Assembly: GCA_963833375.1 (NCBI GenBank)
Contig: CAWHXR010000001.1
Coordinates: forward strand, 496,001 to 560,000
Length of the DNA stretch: 64,000 nucleotides
Direction of reading: 5' to 3'
Source of the DNA: DASUPK01 sp963833375
GTDB taxonomy: Bacteria; Actinomycetota; Thermoleophilia; Solirubrobacterales; 70-9
Shown: one piece after another, positions 33,838 through 41,110 of the stretch
How the letters are laid out: every line of letters begins with the position of its first letter
Position numbering within the stretch: the stretch's first letter is position 1
The notes under the pieces: model-generated
The model's input: the letters and a program-made list of their open reading frames with translations, nothing else
The model's database searches: none
Told to the model about the DNA's origin: nothing
Translations under genes and position numbers: made by a program

Positions 33838-35313
33838 ATGGCCACCGCAACCGCCGAGAAGAAGAACAAGAAGAGGACCGACGTGCTCGAGCTTCGGAAC
33901 ATGATCGGGGGCAAGTTCGTGGCTCCCGCGGAGGGCAAGACGGAGGACGTCGTCAACCCGGCGAACGGCGAGGTGATCGCGCACGCTCCGCTCTCGACAG
34001 GGGAGGACGTCGACCGGGCGGTGAAGGCCGCTCGCAAGGCGTTCGAGACCTGGTCGGTGACGACGCCGGGCGAGCGCCAGGCGCTGCTGTTGAAGCTCGC
34101 GGACGGATTCCAGGAGCGCGCCGAGGAGATCACCGACCTGGAGACGAAGGACGCGGGGAAGCCGCGGCAGGCCATGTTCGACGAGGAGATCCCGCCGATG
34201 GTCGATCAGCTTCGCTTCTTCGCGGGCGCGGCCCGGACGATGGAGGGCCGCGCAGCCGGCGAGTACATGGAGGGATACACCTCGATGATCCGACGCGAAC
34301 CGGTCGGGGTCGTCGGGCAGATCACGCCCTGGAACTACCCGCTGATGATGGCCGTCTGGAAGATCGGCCCCGCCCTGGCCACGGGGAACACGCTGGTGCT
34401 GAAGCCGGCCGAGACCACGCCGGTCACGACGCTGAAGATCCTGGCCGAGCTCTGCGCCGAGATCTTCCCGGAGGGCGTCTGCAACTTCATCAGCGGACAC
34501 GGAGAGCCAGCCGGGGCAAGTCTGGTGACCCATCCGGAGGTCGACATGGTCTCCCTGACCGGGTCCCCCGAGACCGGCAAGTGGATCGCGAGGGCTGCAT
34601 CGGACACGCTGAAGCGGGTGCATCTCGAGCTGGGCGGCAAGGCCCCGGTGGTCGTCTTCGATGACGTCGACATGGAGACTGCGATGGAGACGATCGCGGG
34701 CACGGGCTACTTCAACGCCGGACAGGACTGCACCGCCGCCACGCGCGTCCTGGCCTCGAAGGGCGTCTACGACGACGTCGTCTCGGGGCTCGCGGAGCAA
34801 GCGAAGGACTACAAGACGGGCGACACGTTCGACCCCGACACCGTCCTCGGGCCGCTGAACTCGGAGCGCCAGCGCGATCGCGTCGAGGGCTTCCTGAAGG
34901 GGAAGCCGGACTCGGCGGAGATCGTCACCGGCGGAAACCGGCCTGACCTGCCGGGCTACTTCCTGGAGGCGACCGTCGTCTCAGGGCCGGACCAGCAGAG
35001 CGAGATGATCCAGCAGGAGATCTTCGGCCCGGTGATCACGGTCCAGCCCTTCGACAGCGAGGAGAAGGCGATCGAGTGGGCGAACGGCACGAAGTACGGG
35101 CTGGCATCGTCCGTGTGGACGCGCGACATCGGCCGCGCGCTTCGCGTCTCCAAGGCCCTGCGCTTCGGCTGCGTCTGGATCAACGACCACATCCCGCTGG
35201 TCGCGGAGATGCCGCACGGCGGCTACAAGCAGTCCGGGTACGGCAAGGACCTCTCGATGTACGCGCTGGAGGACTACACCCAGATCAAGCACGTGATGGC
35301 AAACATCACCTGA
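33838..35313 (+). CDS. Aldehyde dehydrogenase, gamma-aminobutyraldehyde-dehydrogenase-like
   Basis: A 491-residue aldehyde dehydrogenase. It has the catalytic Asn in QITPWNYPLMMAVW, cofactor loop VSLTGSPETGKWIA, Glu in HLELGGKAPVVVFDD, and the catalytic Cys in YFNAGQDCTAATRVLA. NAGQDCTAA and the N-terminal MIGGKFVAPAEGKTEDVVNPA are typical of PatD/YdcW-type aminobutyraldehyde dehydrogenases. These oxidise 4-aminobutanal from putrescine to GABA. A good ribosome-binding site (AAGGAGG) lies before ATG 33838. Last gene of the aminotransferase-PucR-dehydrogenase operon, which fits putrescine catabolism. Specific substrate is inferred, family firm. Confidence 0.93.
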   Translation: MATATAEKKNKKRTDVLELRNMIGGKFVAPAEGKTEDVVNPANGEVIAHAPLSTGEDVDRAVKAARKAFETWSVTTPGERQALLLKLADGFQERAEEITDLETKDAGKPRQAMFDEEIPPMVDQLRFFAGAARTMEGRAAGEYMEGYTSMIRREPVGVVGQITPWNYPLMMAVWKIGPALATGNTLVLKPAETTPVTTLKILAELCAEIFPEGVCNFISGHGEPAGASLVTHPEVDMVSLTGSPETGKWIARAASDTLKRVHLELGGKAPVVVFDDVDMETAMETIAGTGYFNAGQDCTAATRVLASKGVYDDVVSGLAEQAKDYKTGDTFDPDTVLGPLNSERQRDRVEGFLKGKPDSAEIVTGGNRPDLPGYFLEATVVSGPDQQSEMIQQEIFGPVITVQPFDSEEKAIEWANGTKYGLASSVWTRDIGRALRVSKALRFGCVWINDHIPLVAEMPHGGYKQSGYGKDLSMYALEDYTQIKHVMANIT

Positions 35314-35343
35314 GGCCGCTCTTCGGGCCCACACGAGGCTCGG

Positions 35344-36555
35344 CTACTTGGCGGTCTGGCAGTAGCCGTAGGCCGTGAGCATGTCGGCTGCGCCGAAGTA
35401 GCCGAAGGCGTTGGCTGTCGTCGTGCCATCCGAGTTCAGCGAGCTGCCCGCGAAGAACGCGTTCCGGGAGCCGTTCAGGCTGAACCCGGTGGAGGTCAGG
35501 GTCAGGCCCGAGGGGCACTGCGGCGTGGTGGCCGACGCGTTGGCGCCGGTGGCCACCGGCGCCGAGGCCGAGACCTCGGTGAGGATCGGACGCTTTGCCT
35601 TCGAGCAGTAGGCGATCGCCGTCAGCTCCCCGCCCCCGGTGAATTCAGTCCCGGTGAAGGCGCTCCCGGTGACCCGCCAGGCGCTGAGGCCATCGGCGCG
35701 GGACTCGACGATGTAGTTGCCGCCGTCGCTGGCGAAGTTGGTGCGCTGGAAGCCGCCCATGATCAGGTACTGCCCCTTCGGGCAGCGCGCCGTCGCCGTC
35801 TTGGTCTCACCGGGCTTGATGAAGACCGTCTTGTGTGGCGTGGGGTTCTGCGGGATCTGGCCGCGGGCGCAGACGGACTGCACGGTCACGTTGCGCGGCG
35901 TCGTCGAGCTGTGGTTGGCGTCGTAGAGGACTTCGCTGATGTGGAAGCCGCGCTGCGCACCGAGCCGCTCGTACGAGTGCGGATAGACGCCCTCGCCGTC
36001 CGATCCCGGCGGCAGGTTGACGGACATGCCGCCCCCGATCGGATAGGTCTTGCCGGGGCAGAAGACCTCGAGCCGGGTCAGCTGATCCGGCGCCGACATC
36101 TTGAACGTCTTGGAGAGGATCCGCACGCCCTTGGGCGGCCCGGGCTTCCCCGGCACCACCCTCGGTCCACCGCGGCCCTGGACCCGAATCGTCCCCTGCG
36201 CGGAATTGAGGATGTAGAGGCCCGAGGAGGCGCGCAGCGCCATCAGGACGTGGTTGCAGGTCGAGCCGTGCTTGATCACGAAGACGGTGTTCATCCGATG
36301 AACGGACCCCGGGCTGTTCGCCACCCCCACGGTCAGGCCCCGCTTCGTCTTGCCGATCGCCTTGGCCAGCTGCGGCGCCGGCGGGTAGCAGCCGTCCTTG
36401 CTCACCGAGCGCACGTAGAGGGCGATCTTGAAGGCGTCCTCCAGCTTCTTCGTGGCCGGGTTGTGGCCCGCTCCGCCGCGCGCCTGCGCGCTCCCCGCGC
36501 AGGCGAGCAGTGCGATCAGGATGGCCACTGGGATCAGGGTTCGTTTCACGCTCAC
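35344..36555 (-). CDS. Secreted protein with three CPxG-type repeats, unknown function
   Basis: A 403-residue protein with a clean signal peptide (LIPVAILIALLACAGSAQA). The mature part has an Ala/Ser-rich first third, then three copies of a roughly 80-residue unit. Each unit opens with Cys-Pro and a glycine pair (FCPGKTYPIGGGMS, RCPKGQYLIMGGFQ, QCPSGLTLTSTGFS) and closes with a Cys near 'TxxAYC' (TVQSVC, TAIAYC, TAYGYC). Each unit probably forms one disulfide. I do not recognise a named family. Its start overlaps the stop of the upstream SGNH-like gene by 4 bp, so both are made together and it may be a surface or matrix partner of that enzyme. Confidence 0.8.
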   Translation of the reverse strand: MSVKRTLIPVAILIALLACAGSAQARGGAGHNPATKKLEDAFKIALYVRSVSKDGCYPPAPQLAKAIGKTKRGLTVGVANSPGSVHRMNTVFVIKHGSTCNHVLMALRASSGLYILNSAQGTIRVQGRGGPRVVPGKPGPPKGVRILSKTFKMSAPDQLTRLEVFCPGKTYPIGGGMSVNLPPGSDGEGVYPHSYERLGAQRGFHISEVLYDANHSSTTPRNVTVQSVCARGQIPQNPTPHKTVFIKPGETKTATARCPKGQYLIMGGFQRTNFASDGGNYIVESRADGLSAWRVTGSAFTGTEFTGGGELTAIAYCSKAKRPILTEVSASAPVATGANASATTPQCPSGLTLTSTGFSLNGSRNAFFAGSSLNSDGTTTANAFGYFGAADMLTAYGYCQTAK

Positions 36556-37352
36556 GATTGGCTACCAACACGCCTGCGCAGCAGAAAGAGCGCCAGCCCG
36601 GCGAGGATCACCGCGCCTCCGATGGCGAAGGGCCACCACACTACGCCACCGCCCGACGACTCCGTCGTGGCGGACGGCGGCCCGCCGGGCAGCACCTGGG
36701 CGAGGAAGTTCCCGTACGCGTGCGCGCCGGGGAAGTTCGGATGGAAGAGGTCCGGCAGGAACCACGCCCCCGGGGCGGGGTCCGCCCGGTGGTGCGGGAG
36801 GCTGTACTTGACCCAGTCCAGCAGCTTGATCTCGTCCGGATGCCGCCTGGCGGCGTCGCGGATCACGTTCGTGTCCGGCGCCGGCGGGTGCCCGGTGTCG
36901 GCGTCGTAGGCGGTGACCAGGACGAGGGTCCTCTTCGGCCCCAGCACCTTGAGAGCGAACTTGATCAGGTCGTCGTTGAGCCCGCCGTTGCCGTAGGCGT
37001 TGATCAGGACGAGCTTCGGCAGGATGCCGCGGTTGCGGAGGTCGCGCGCGACCCAGATGCTCTGCTTGAACCCGCGGCAGCCCTTGGCGTTGACGTCGAA
37101 GCCGACCCGGGTCAGGTCCGGGATCGGCAGCAGCATCGTGGAGTCCCCGATCGCGATCGGCGGCGGGCCAAGATGAGACGGGTTGCCCTCGCCGGGCCCC
37201 CTCGCATAAGGATTCCTCTGCGCCTGGGCGGTGTGGACGTGGCCGCAGCCGAACGCGGGCTCGCCGACCGCCAGGGCGCCGCTGGCGTGCCAGAGCCCTA
37301 GCAGGATGAGCGCCAGCATCATCGGCGGCCACAAACACCGCCGCCGGATCAT
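36552..37352 (-). CDS. SGNH-hydrolase-like secreted protein with C-terminal membrane anchor
   Basis: A 266-residue protein: signal segment MMLALILLGLWHASGALAVG, a block-I-like motif PIAIGDSTMLLPIP with Ser in GDS, and a block-V-like D-x-x-H in FLPDLFHPNFPGAHAYGNFL. These are the Ser and Asp/His positions of SGNH esterases. LLDWVKYSLPHH and VTAYDADTGHPPAPDTN are shared with two paralogues nearby (41111-41779 and truncated 40781-41017). A hydrophobic C-terminus (FAIGGAVILAGLALFLLRRR) gives a membrane tail. It could deacylate or acylate a surface glycan next to the MBOAT protein (inference). The start is uncertain because a 30-bp tandem repeat covers it; ATG 37352 or 37322 are possible. Confidence 0.78.
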   Translation of the reverse strand: MIRRRCLWPPMMLALILLGLWHASGALAVGEPAFGCGHVHTAQAQRNPYARGPGEGNPSHLGPPPIAIGDSTMLLPIPDLTRVGFDVNAKGCRGFKQSIWVARDLRNRGILPKLVLINAYGNGGLNDDLIKFALKVLGPKRTLVLVTAYDADTGHPPAPDTNVIRDAARRHPDEIKLLDWVKYSLPHHRADPAPGAWFLPDLFHPNFPGAHAYGNFLAQVLPGGPPSATTESSGGGVVWWPFAIGGAVILAGLALFLLRRRVGSQS

Positions 37353-37377
37353 CGGCGGCCACGAACACCGCCACCGG
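37318..37377. repeat. 30-bp tandem repeat (two copies) at a signal-peptide start
   Basis: Two adjacent 30-bp units (37318-37347 and 37348-37377) differ at only two positions; each begins ATCATCGGCGGCCAC. They encode the WPPM-IRRRC repeats at the start of the SGNH-like protein and create duplicated possible start codons. Confidence 0.8.
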
Positions 37378-37413
37378 GCCAACGCCTTCGTCCTCAACCG
37401 GCCCCCGCTCCCT

Positions 37414-37815
37414 CTAGAAGTTCTGCGTGTAGCTGCTCTTGATCTCGGAGTCGCCCTTGCGACAGTCGACCGTGGCGTTGTACTGCACGCCCGGCACGGA
37501 CTGGCGGGGGCCCTCGGTGCAGCTGAAGCCCGCCACCGCCGTCTTGCACGTGCCGCCGGCGCCGCCGTTCGCAAGCCTGCAGCGGTGATAGGCGACGACG
37601 ACCTTCTCGGCCTGGTCGCAGCTCACGGCCGCCACCTGGATGGAGGTGACGTAGGAGGCCCCGAGGTCCTGCTGCTTGCCGTTGATGTTGCACGGGCTGA
37701 GCGCGGCGGCGCTCGTGCTGTTGGAGGAGCCCCCGCCGCCGCAGCCGGCAGCGACCAGGGCGACCGCGAGGAGGGCCAGCGCGAGCGGTGTCCTCGTGGC
37801 GTCGACTCGGTTCAA
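37414..37815 (-). CDS. Small lipoprotein, paralogue of the divergent secreted protein
   Basis: A 133-residue protein with a lipobox (LLAVALVAAGC) and a Gly/Ser-rich linker. The domain of about 85 residues carries six cysteines (SPCNINGKQQDLGASYVTSIQV, KVVVAYHRCRLANGG, GFSCTEGPRQSVPGVQYNA, VDCRKGD, SSYTQNF). The neighbour starting at 37848 has the same domain (SACEISGQQQNLGASYVTSLKV ... STYTQNT). Family not recognised; extracytoplasmic by lipobox. The start is probably TTG 37815, about 30 bp from the start of the divergent paralogue, with no ribosome-binding site. Confidence 0.8.
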   Translation of the reverse strand: MNRVDATRTPLALALLAVALVAAGCGGGGSSNSTSAAALSPCNINGKQQDLGASYVTSIQVAAVSCDQAEKVVVAYHRCRLANGGAGGTCKTAVAGFSCTEGPRQSVPGVQYNATVDCRKGDSEIKSSYTQNF

Positions 37816-37825
37816 GACGGCGGCC

Positions 37826-37835
37826 AGTCTATTGT
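37826..37835. promoter_or_regulatory. Overlapping bidirectional -10 elements between head-to-head paralogues
   Basis: The plus strand has TATTGT at 37830-37835 and the minus strand has TAGACT at 37831-37826. They lie inside a nearly symmetric region whose two outer arms are CAAGACGG (37813-37820) and CCGTCTTG. Each -10 is 9-12 nt from the start codon of its gene, so both transcripts would be leaderless or nearly so. Confidence 0.45.
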
Positions 37836-37847
37836 TCGGCCGTCTTG

Positions 37848-38240
37848 GTGAGGGTCTTCGCGGCAGTCATCGCAGTCGCCGGCCTGCTGGCCGGCGTGCT
37901 CGCCCAGTCGGGCGGCGCCTCGCCGGTCGCCCACACCGCCTCCTTCTCCGCCTGCGAGATCAGCGGCCAGCAGCAGAATCTTGGCGCGTCCTACGTGACC
38001 TCGCTGAAGGTGGAGGGCGTCACCTGTGCCAAGGGCGAGAAGGTGATCAAGGCCTACCACCGGTGCCGCCACCAGAGCGGAGGGCCCGCGGGCATTTGCT
38101 ACGGCAAGGTGCTCGGCTTCAACTGCAAGGACGGCAAGCGGACCGGCGTTCCCAACGTGCAGTACAACGCGACCGCCAAGTGCCGCAAGGCGTCCAACCC
38201 CGCCAAGCGGATCAAGAGCACCTACACGCAGAACACCTAG
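37848..38240 (+). CDS. Small secreted cysteine-rich protein, paralogue of the divergent lipoprotein
   Basis: A 130-residue protein: a signal peptide (VFAAVIAVAGLLAGVLAQSGGA) without a lipobox cysteine, then the same six-cysteine domain as the divergent lipoprotein. That domain has SACEISGQQQNLGASYVTSLKV, KVIKAYHRCRHQSGGPAG, GFNCKDGKRTGVPNVQYNATAKCRK and STYTQNT. The two form a head-to-head duplicate in which one copy is lipid-anchored and the other is free. Start is GTG 37848 or TTG 37845; there is no ribosome-binding site. Function unknown. The flanking genes concern cell-surface acyl modification. Confidence 0.78.
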   Translation: MRVFAAVIAVAGLLAGVLAQSGGASPVAHTASFSACEISGQQQNLGASYVTSLKVEGVTCAKGEKVIKAYHRCRHQSGGPAGICYGKVLGFNCKDGKRTGVPNVQYNATAKCRKASNPAKRIKSTYTQNT

Positions 38241-38254
38241 CGGCAGCTGGTCGC

Positions 38255-39310
38255 TCAGTAGTCGAAGTCGCGATTCACGGCTTCCAACACGAGGTCCGCG
38301 GCCACCGCGGAGCCGTCCTCGTTCAGATGGATGCCGTCGGCCATCCGGACGATGGTCTGCTTGCCGTCGATCGGGATCGAGTCGCGATACGAATCCCCGG
38401 GTGTGAAGGTTGGGACCAGGTCGACCACCCTGACGGCCGCGCCGCGGTCGGCGGCCGCCTCGCGGACCGCCTGGTTGACGTCATCGGCGATCGGCTTGCG
38501 AGCTGGATCGCGCTGGGTCGGGACGGTTAGCCAGTAGATACGCTGCGCGCCGCCGTCCAGGTAGTTGTCCATCATCTGGGCGACCCTGGAGCGGAGGACC
38601 GCCTCCCAGGCCGGGCCGCAGCAGCTCACTTGGGTGCCGTTCGGGCCCGGCATCGGATAGCCCTCGTTGGCGCCGATGAAGAGGACGACCGCGTCGGGGT
38701 CGTCCTCGGACGCCTGCGTGCTCGAGAGCTGACCCCAGTCCACCAGTCCGGTGTTGGAGATGCCGGTGGCGAGGTGGGGATCGCGCGTCACCTGCACCCC
38801 GGCCCCCTGGTCGGCGAGCTTGCGGGCGATCTCGATGTCGAGCGGGGTTGCGAGGGAGTCGCCCGTGACCAGCAGCCTGTGAAGCGGCTGCGGGGTCGTC
38901 GGCACCGGCGCCGTCGCGCGTCCGGCTCTGCCGGGGCTCGCGCGACCGGCCGCGAAGCCCCGGCCGGAGAGCTGCTGGTCCGGGGAGAGCCAGGAGGTCA
39001 GATCCCGGCGGGTTTGGGCGAAGGGAAGCTGGTCGGCGATCCAGCCCGCCGGCTCGCCGATGGCCTTGACGATGTCCCGGCCGAGTCCGGGCTTGAGCTC
39101 GTCCGCCGCTGCGCGAATCGACCCGCCGGCGAAGATCACCAGGAGGACCGTCGCCAGCGCTACCGCCTTGACCGCGTCCCAGCCGGAGAACCGCCGCAGG
39201 CCCCAGCGGTCGAAGCGGCCCATCAGGCTGTCGTCGCCGTGGGGCTCCCCCTCGCGCCCTGGGCGGGCCTCGGCCTCCATCTGCGCGATCGTCTCGAAGT
39301 TCTCCGGCAT
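38255..39310 (-). CDS. SGNH/GDSL-like protein with N-terminal membrane segment (DUF459-like)
   Basis: A 351-residue protein: a cytoplasmic lead, one membrane segment (AVKAVALATVLLVIFAGGS), a Pro/Ala linker, then an SGNH fold. Catalytic blocks are RLLVTGDSLATPLD (GDS), VVLFIGANEG (GxND-like; here GANE) and MADGIHLNEDGSAVAAD (DxxH). This arrangement resembles DUF459 proteins, which sit next to MBOAT acyltransferases and complete transfer of acetyl groups to surface polysaccharide outside the membrane. It lies directly downstream of an MBOAT gene (10-bp gap). ATG 39310 is preceded by GAGAGG. Confidence 0.88.
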   Translation of the reverse strand: MPENFETIAQMEAEARPGREGEPHGDDSLMGRFDRWGLRRFSGWDAVKAVALATVLLVIFAGGSIRAAADELKPGLGRDIVKAIGEPAGWIADQLPFAQTRRDLTSWLSPDQQLSGRGFAAGRASPGRAGRATAPVPTTPQPLHRLLVTGDSLATPLDIEIARKLADQGAGVQVTRDPHLATGISNTGLVDWGQLSSTQASEDDPDAVVLFIGANEGYPMPGPNGTQVSCCGPAWEAVLRSRVAQMMDNYLDGGAQRIYWLTVPTQRDPARKPIADDVNQAVREAAADRGAAVRVVDLVPTFTPGDSYRDSIPIDGKQTIVRMADGIHLNEDGSAVAADLVLEAVNRDFDY

Positions 39311-39320
39311 CACAGGCCTC

Positions 39321-40718
39321 TCAGAAGCGGAAGTAGATGAACGGGGGGACGCCCTGGCTCGGCACCGTCGCGCCCACGATCAGGACGACGAGGGCCAGAG
39401 CGGCGCCGAGCAGCAGTGGCTGCAGGCGGCCGATGCGCAGCTCGATGCCCTCCATCGGGCGCTCGGGGAGCAGCTGAAGCCCGACGACCAGCGCGATCGC
39501 GCCCACCACCGGCACGGAGTAGAGGGTCGCCGGCCCGGAGCGGACCAGCGCGGACATGTAGTCGCCGAACACGGTCAGGTCCGTCGAGCGGAACAGGATC
39601 CAGCCGACCACGATCAGGTTGAAGGTGACGAACCATCGCAGCCAGCCGGGGAAGATTCGGCCCAGCCGACCCTTGATCGCATGCTCGGCGGAGAGGCCTG
39701 TCCCCTGGTAGGCGCCCCAGGCGACGAAGTTCCACGCCGCTCCGTGCCAGAGACCACCCAGGGTCATGGTCATCATCAGGTTGACGTAGGTGCGCACCCG
39801 GCCTTTGCGGTTGCCGCCGAGCGGGATGTAGAGGTAGTCGCGGAGGAAGCGCGACAGGGTCATGTGCCAGCGGCGCCAGAAGTCGCGGAACCCGGTCGCC
39901 CGGTAGGGGCTGTTGAAGTTCTGTGGGAAGACGAAGCCCATCAGCAGGGCCAGCCCGATCGCCATGTCCGTGTAGCCCGAGAAGTCGCAGAAGATCTGCG
40001 CCGCGTAGGCGTAGGCGGCGAGGATCGCGTCGGGCGCGCTGTAGGCCTGCGGCACCGCGAAGACCTTGTCCACCACCTCGCGGGCGAGGTAGTCCGCGAT
40101 CATCACCTTCTTGATCAGGCCGAGCGCGACCAGGGAGAGCCCCGCTCCCACCGCGACCCGGTCCGGGTCCCTCGGCTCGCGCAGCTGCGGCAGGAATTCG
40201 CTGGCACGGACGATCGGCCCGGCGACCAGGTGGGGGAAGAAGCTCAGGTAGATCGCCGCGTCGAGCAGCGAGGCGGGCTCGGTCTGACGTCGCTTGACGT
40301 CGACGACGTAGGTGACCGCCTGGAAGCTGAAGAAGCTGACCCCCACCGGCAGGGCGATCGTCACCAGCGGCAGCGGCATCCCCAGGCCGATCGAGTCCAG
40401 GACGTCCGAGACGTCTGTGACGAAGAAGCCGTAGTACTTGAAGACGGCGAGGATGCCGAGGTCGAAGACGACGCCCCCGGCCGTGAACCACTTGCGGAGG
40501 CGCTCGTCCTCGGTGCGGTGGATCCCCACCACGGCGAGCTGGCTGACCAGGGTGATCGCGGCGAGCAGCAGGCAGAAGCGGGGGTCGGCTGCCGCGTAGA
40601 AGACGTAGCTCGCGACCACGATGAACGGCTTCCAGAGCTGCTGCCTGGGCATGAGCGCCCAGGAGATCGCGAGGACGATCGGGAAGAAGATCGCGAATTC
40701 GACGGTGGGAAAGAGCAA
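39321..40718 (-). CDS. MBOAT O-acyltransferase (AlgI-like)
   Basis: A 465-residue polytopic membrane protein of the AlgI/DltB family. It has the catalytic histidine in MTMTLGGLWHGAAWNFVAWG, together with FRDFWRRWHMTLSRFLRDYLYIPLGGNRKG, the classic re-entrant core signature. It moves an acyl group (usually acetyl) across the membrane for O-acylation of an exported glycan. Partner SGNH proteins are encoded next to it (38255-39310 and small paralogues), which fits a complete acylation unit. The start is TTG 40718 (MLFPTVEFAIFFPIV); a UUCG-loop hairpin lies just upstream in the leader. Confidence 0.95.
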   Translation of the reverse strand: MLFPTVEFAIFFPIVLAISWALMPRQQLWKPFIVVASYVFYAAADPRFCLLLAAITLVSQLAVVGIHRTEDERLRKWFTAGGVVFDLGILAVFKYYGFFVTDVSDVLDSIGLGMPLPLVTIALPVGVSFFSFQAVTYVVDVKRRQTEPASLLDAAIYLSFFPHLVAGPIVRASEFLPQLREPRDPDRVAVGAGLSLVALGLIKKVMIADYLAREVVDKVFAVPQAYSAPDAILAAYAYAAQIFCDFSGYTDMAIGLALLMGFVFPQNFNSPYRATGFRDFWRRWHMTLSRFLRDYLYIPLGGNRKGRVRTYVNLMMTMTLGGLWHGAAWNFVAWGAYQGTGLSAEHAIKGRLGRIFPGWLRWFVTFNLIVVGWILFRSTDLTVFGDYMSALVRSGPATLYSVPVVGAIALVVGLQLLPERPMEGIELRIGRLQPLLLGAALALVVLIVGATVPSQGVPPFIYFRF

Positions 40719-40728
40719 GGCTGTGAAC

Positions 40729-40746
40729 GGCGCGCTTCGGCGCGCC
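40729..40746. repeat. UUCG-loop hairpin in the MBOAT leader
   Basis: GGCGCGC (40729-40735), loop TTCG read on the plus strand, GCGCGCC (40740-40746): a perfect 7-bp stem. It ends 10 nt upstream of the minus-strand TTG start of the MBOAT gene and lies in the region shared with the divergent truncated SGNH gene. The minus-strand loop is CGAA. Confidence 0.5.
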
Positions 40747-40780
40747 CCCGCGGGACGGCGATGCTAGAGAATCAGCCCGG

Positions 40781-41017
40781 ATGAACGGAGGCGTCGGCAC
40801 GGCCAGGATCGCGCTCGCCGCCGTCCTCACGATGGCCCTGGCGTCGCTCTGGGTCCCGAGCGCCCGGGCGGGGTGCGGCGGCGTCGAGATCGCCAGCCCC
40901 AAGCACAAGGTTGCGCCTCGGCCGCCGCTCGCGATCGGCGACTCCTCGATGCTGCTGGCACTGCCGGCGCTCGCCCGCGTCGGCTACAAGGTGAACGCGC
41001 GGATCCGGCTGGCGTAA
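40781..41017 (+). pseudogene. 3'-truncated SGNH-like paralogue
   Basis: Encodes 78 residues: a signal peptide (IALAAVLTMALASLWVPSARA), then CGGVEIASPKHK and PPLAIGDSSMLLALPALARVGYKVNAR. This matches the first third of the paralogues at 36552-37352 and 41111-41779 (PPVMIGDSTILLPIPNLNALGYSVNGRGC). Where the others continue with GCRGF, this one reads IRLA and stops. The following 90 bp hold nothing homologous, so the last two-thirds, including the DxxH block, are deleted rather than frameshifted. Probably non-functional remains of a third copy. Confidence 0.75.
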
Positions 41018-41110
41018 TCCGGCTTCGCCATCAGACCGCGACCGCAAGCGGCCACCCCGCACAAGTCGCTCGGCTTCGCCTCGCTCCGAGGTAGGGCGGC
41101 CTGGTGGTCG

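Noticed and set aside
37676..38530. Plus-strand frame of 284 codons across the secreted paralogue
   Set aside because: The correct frame for this region is 37848-38240, which shows a signal peptide and the six-cysteine domain shared with the divergent lipoprotein.
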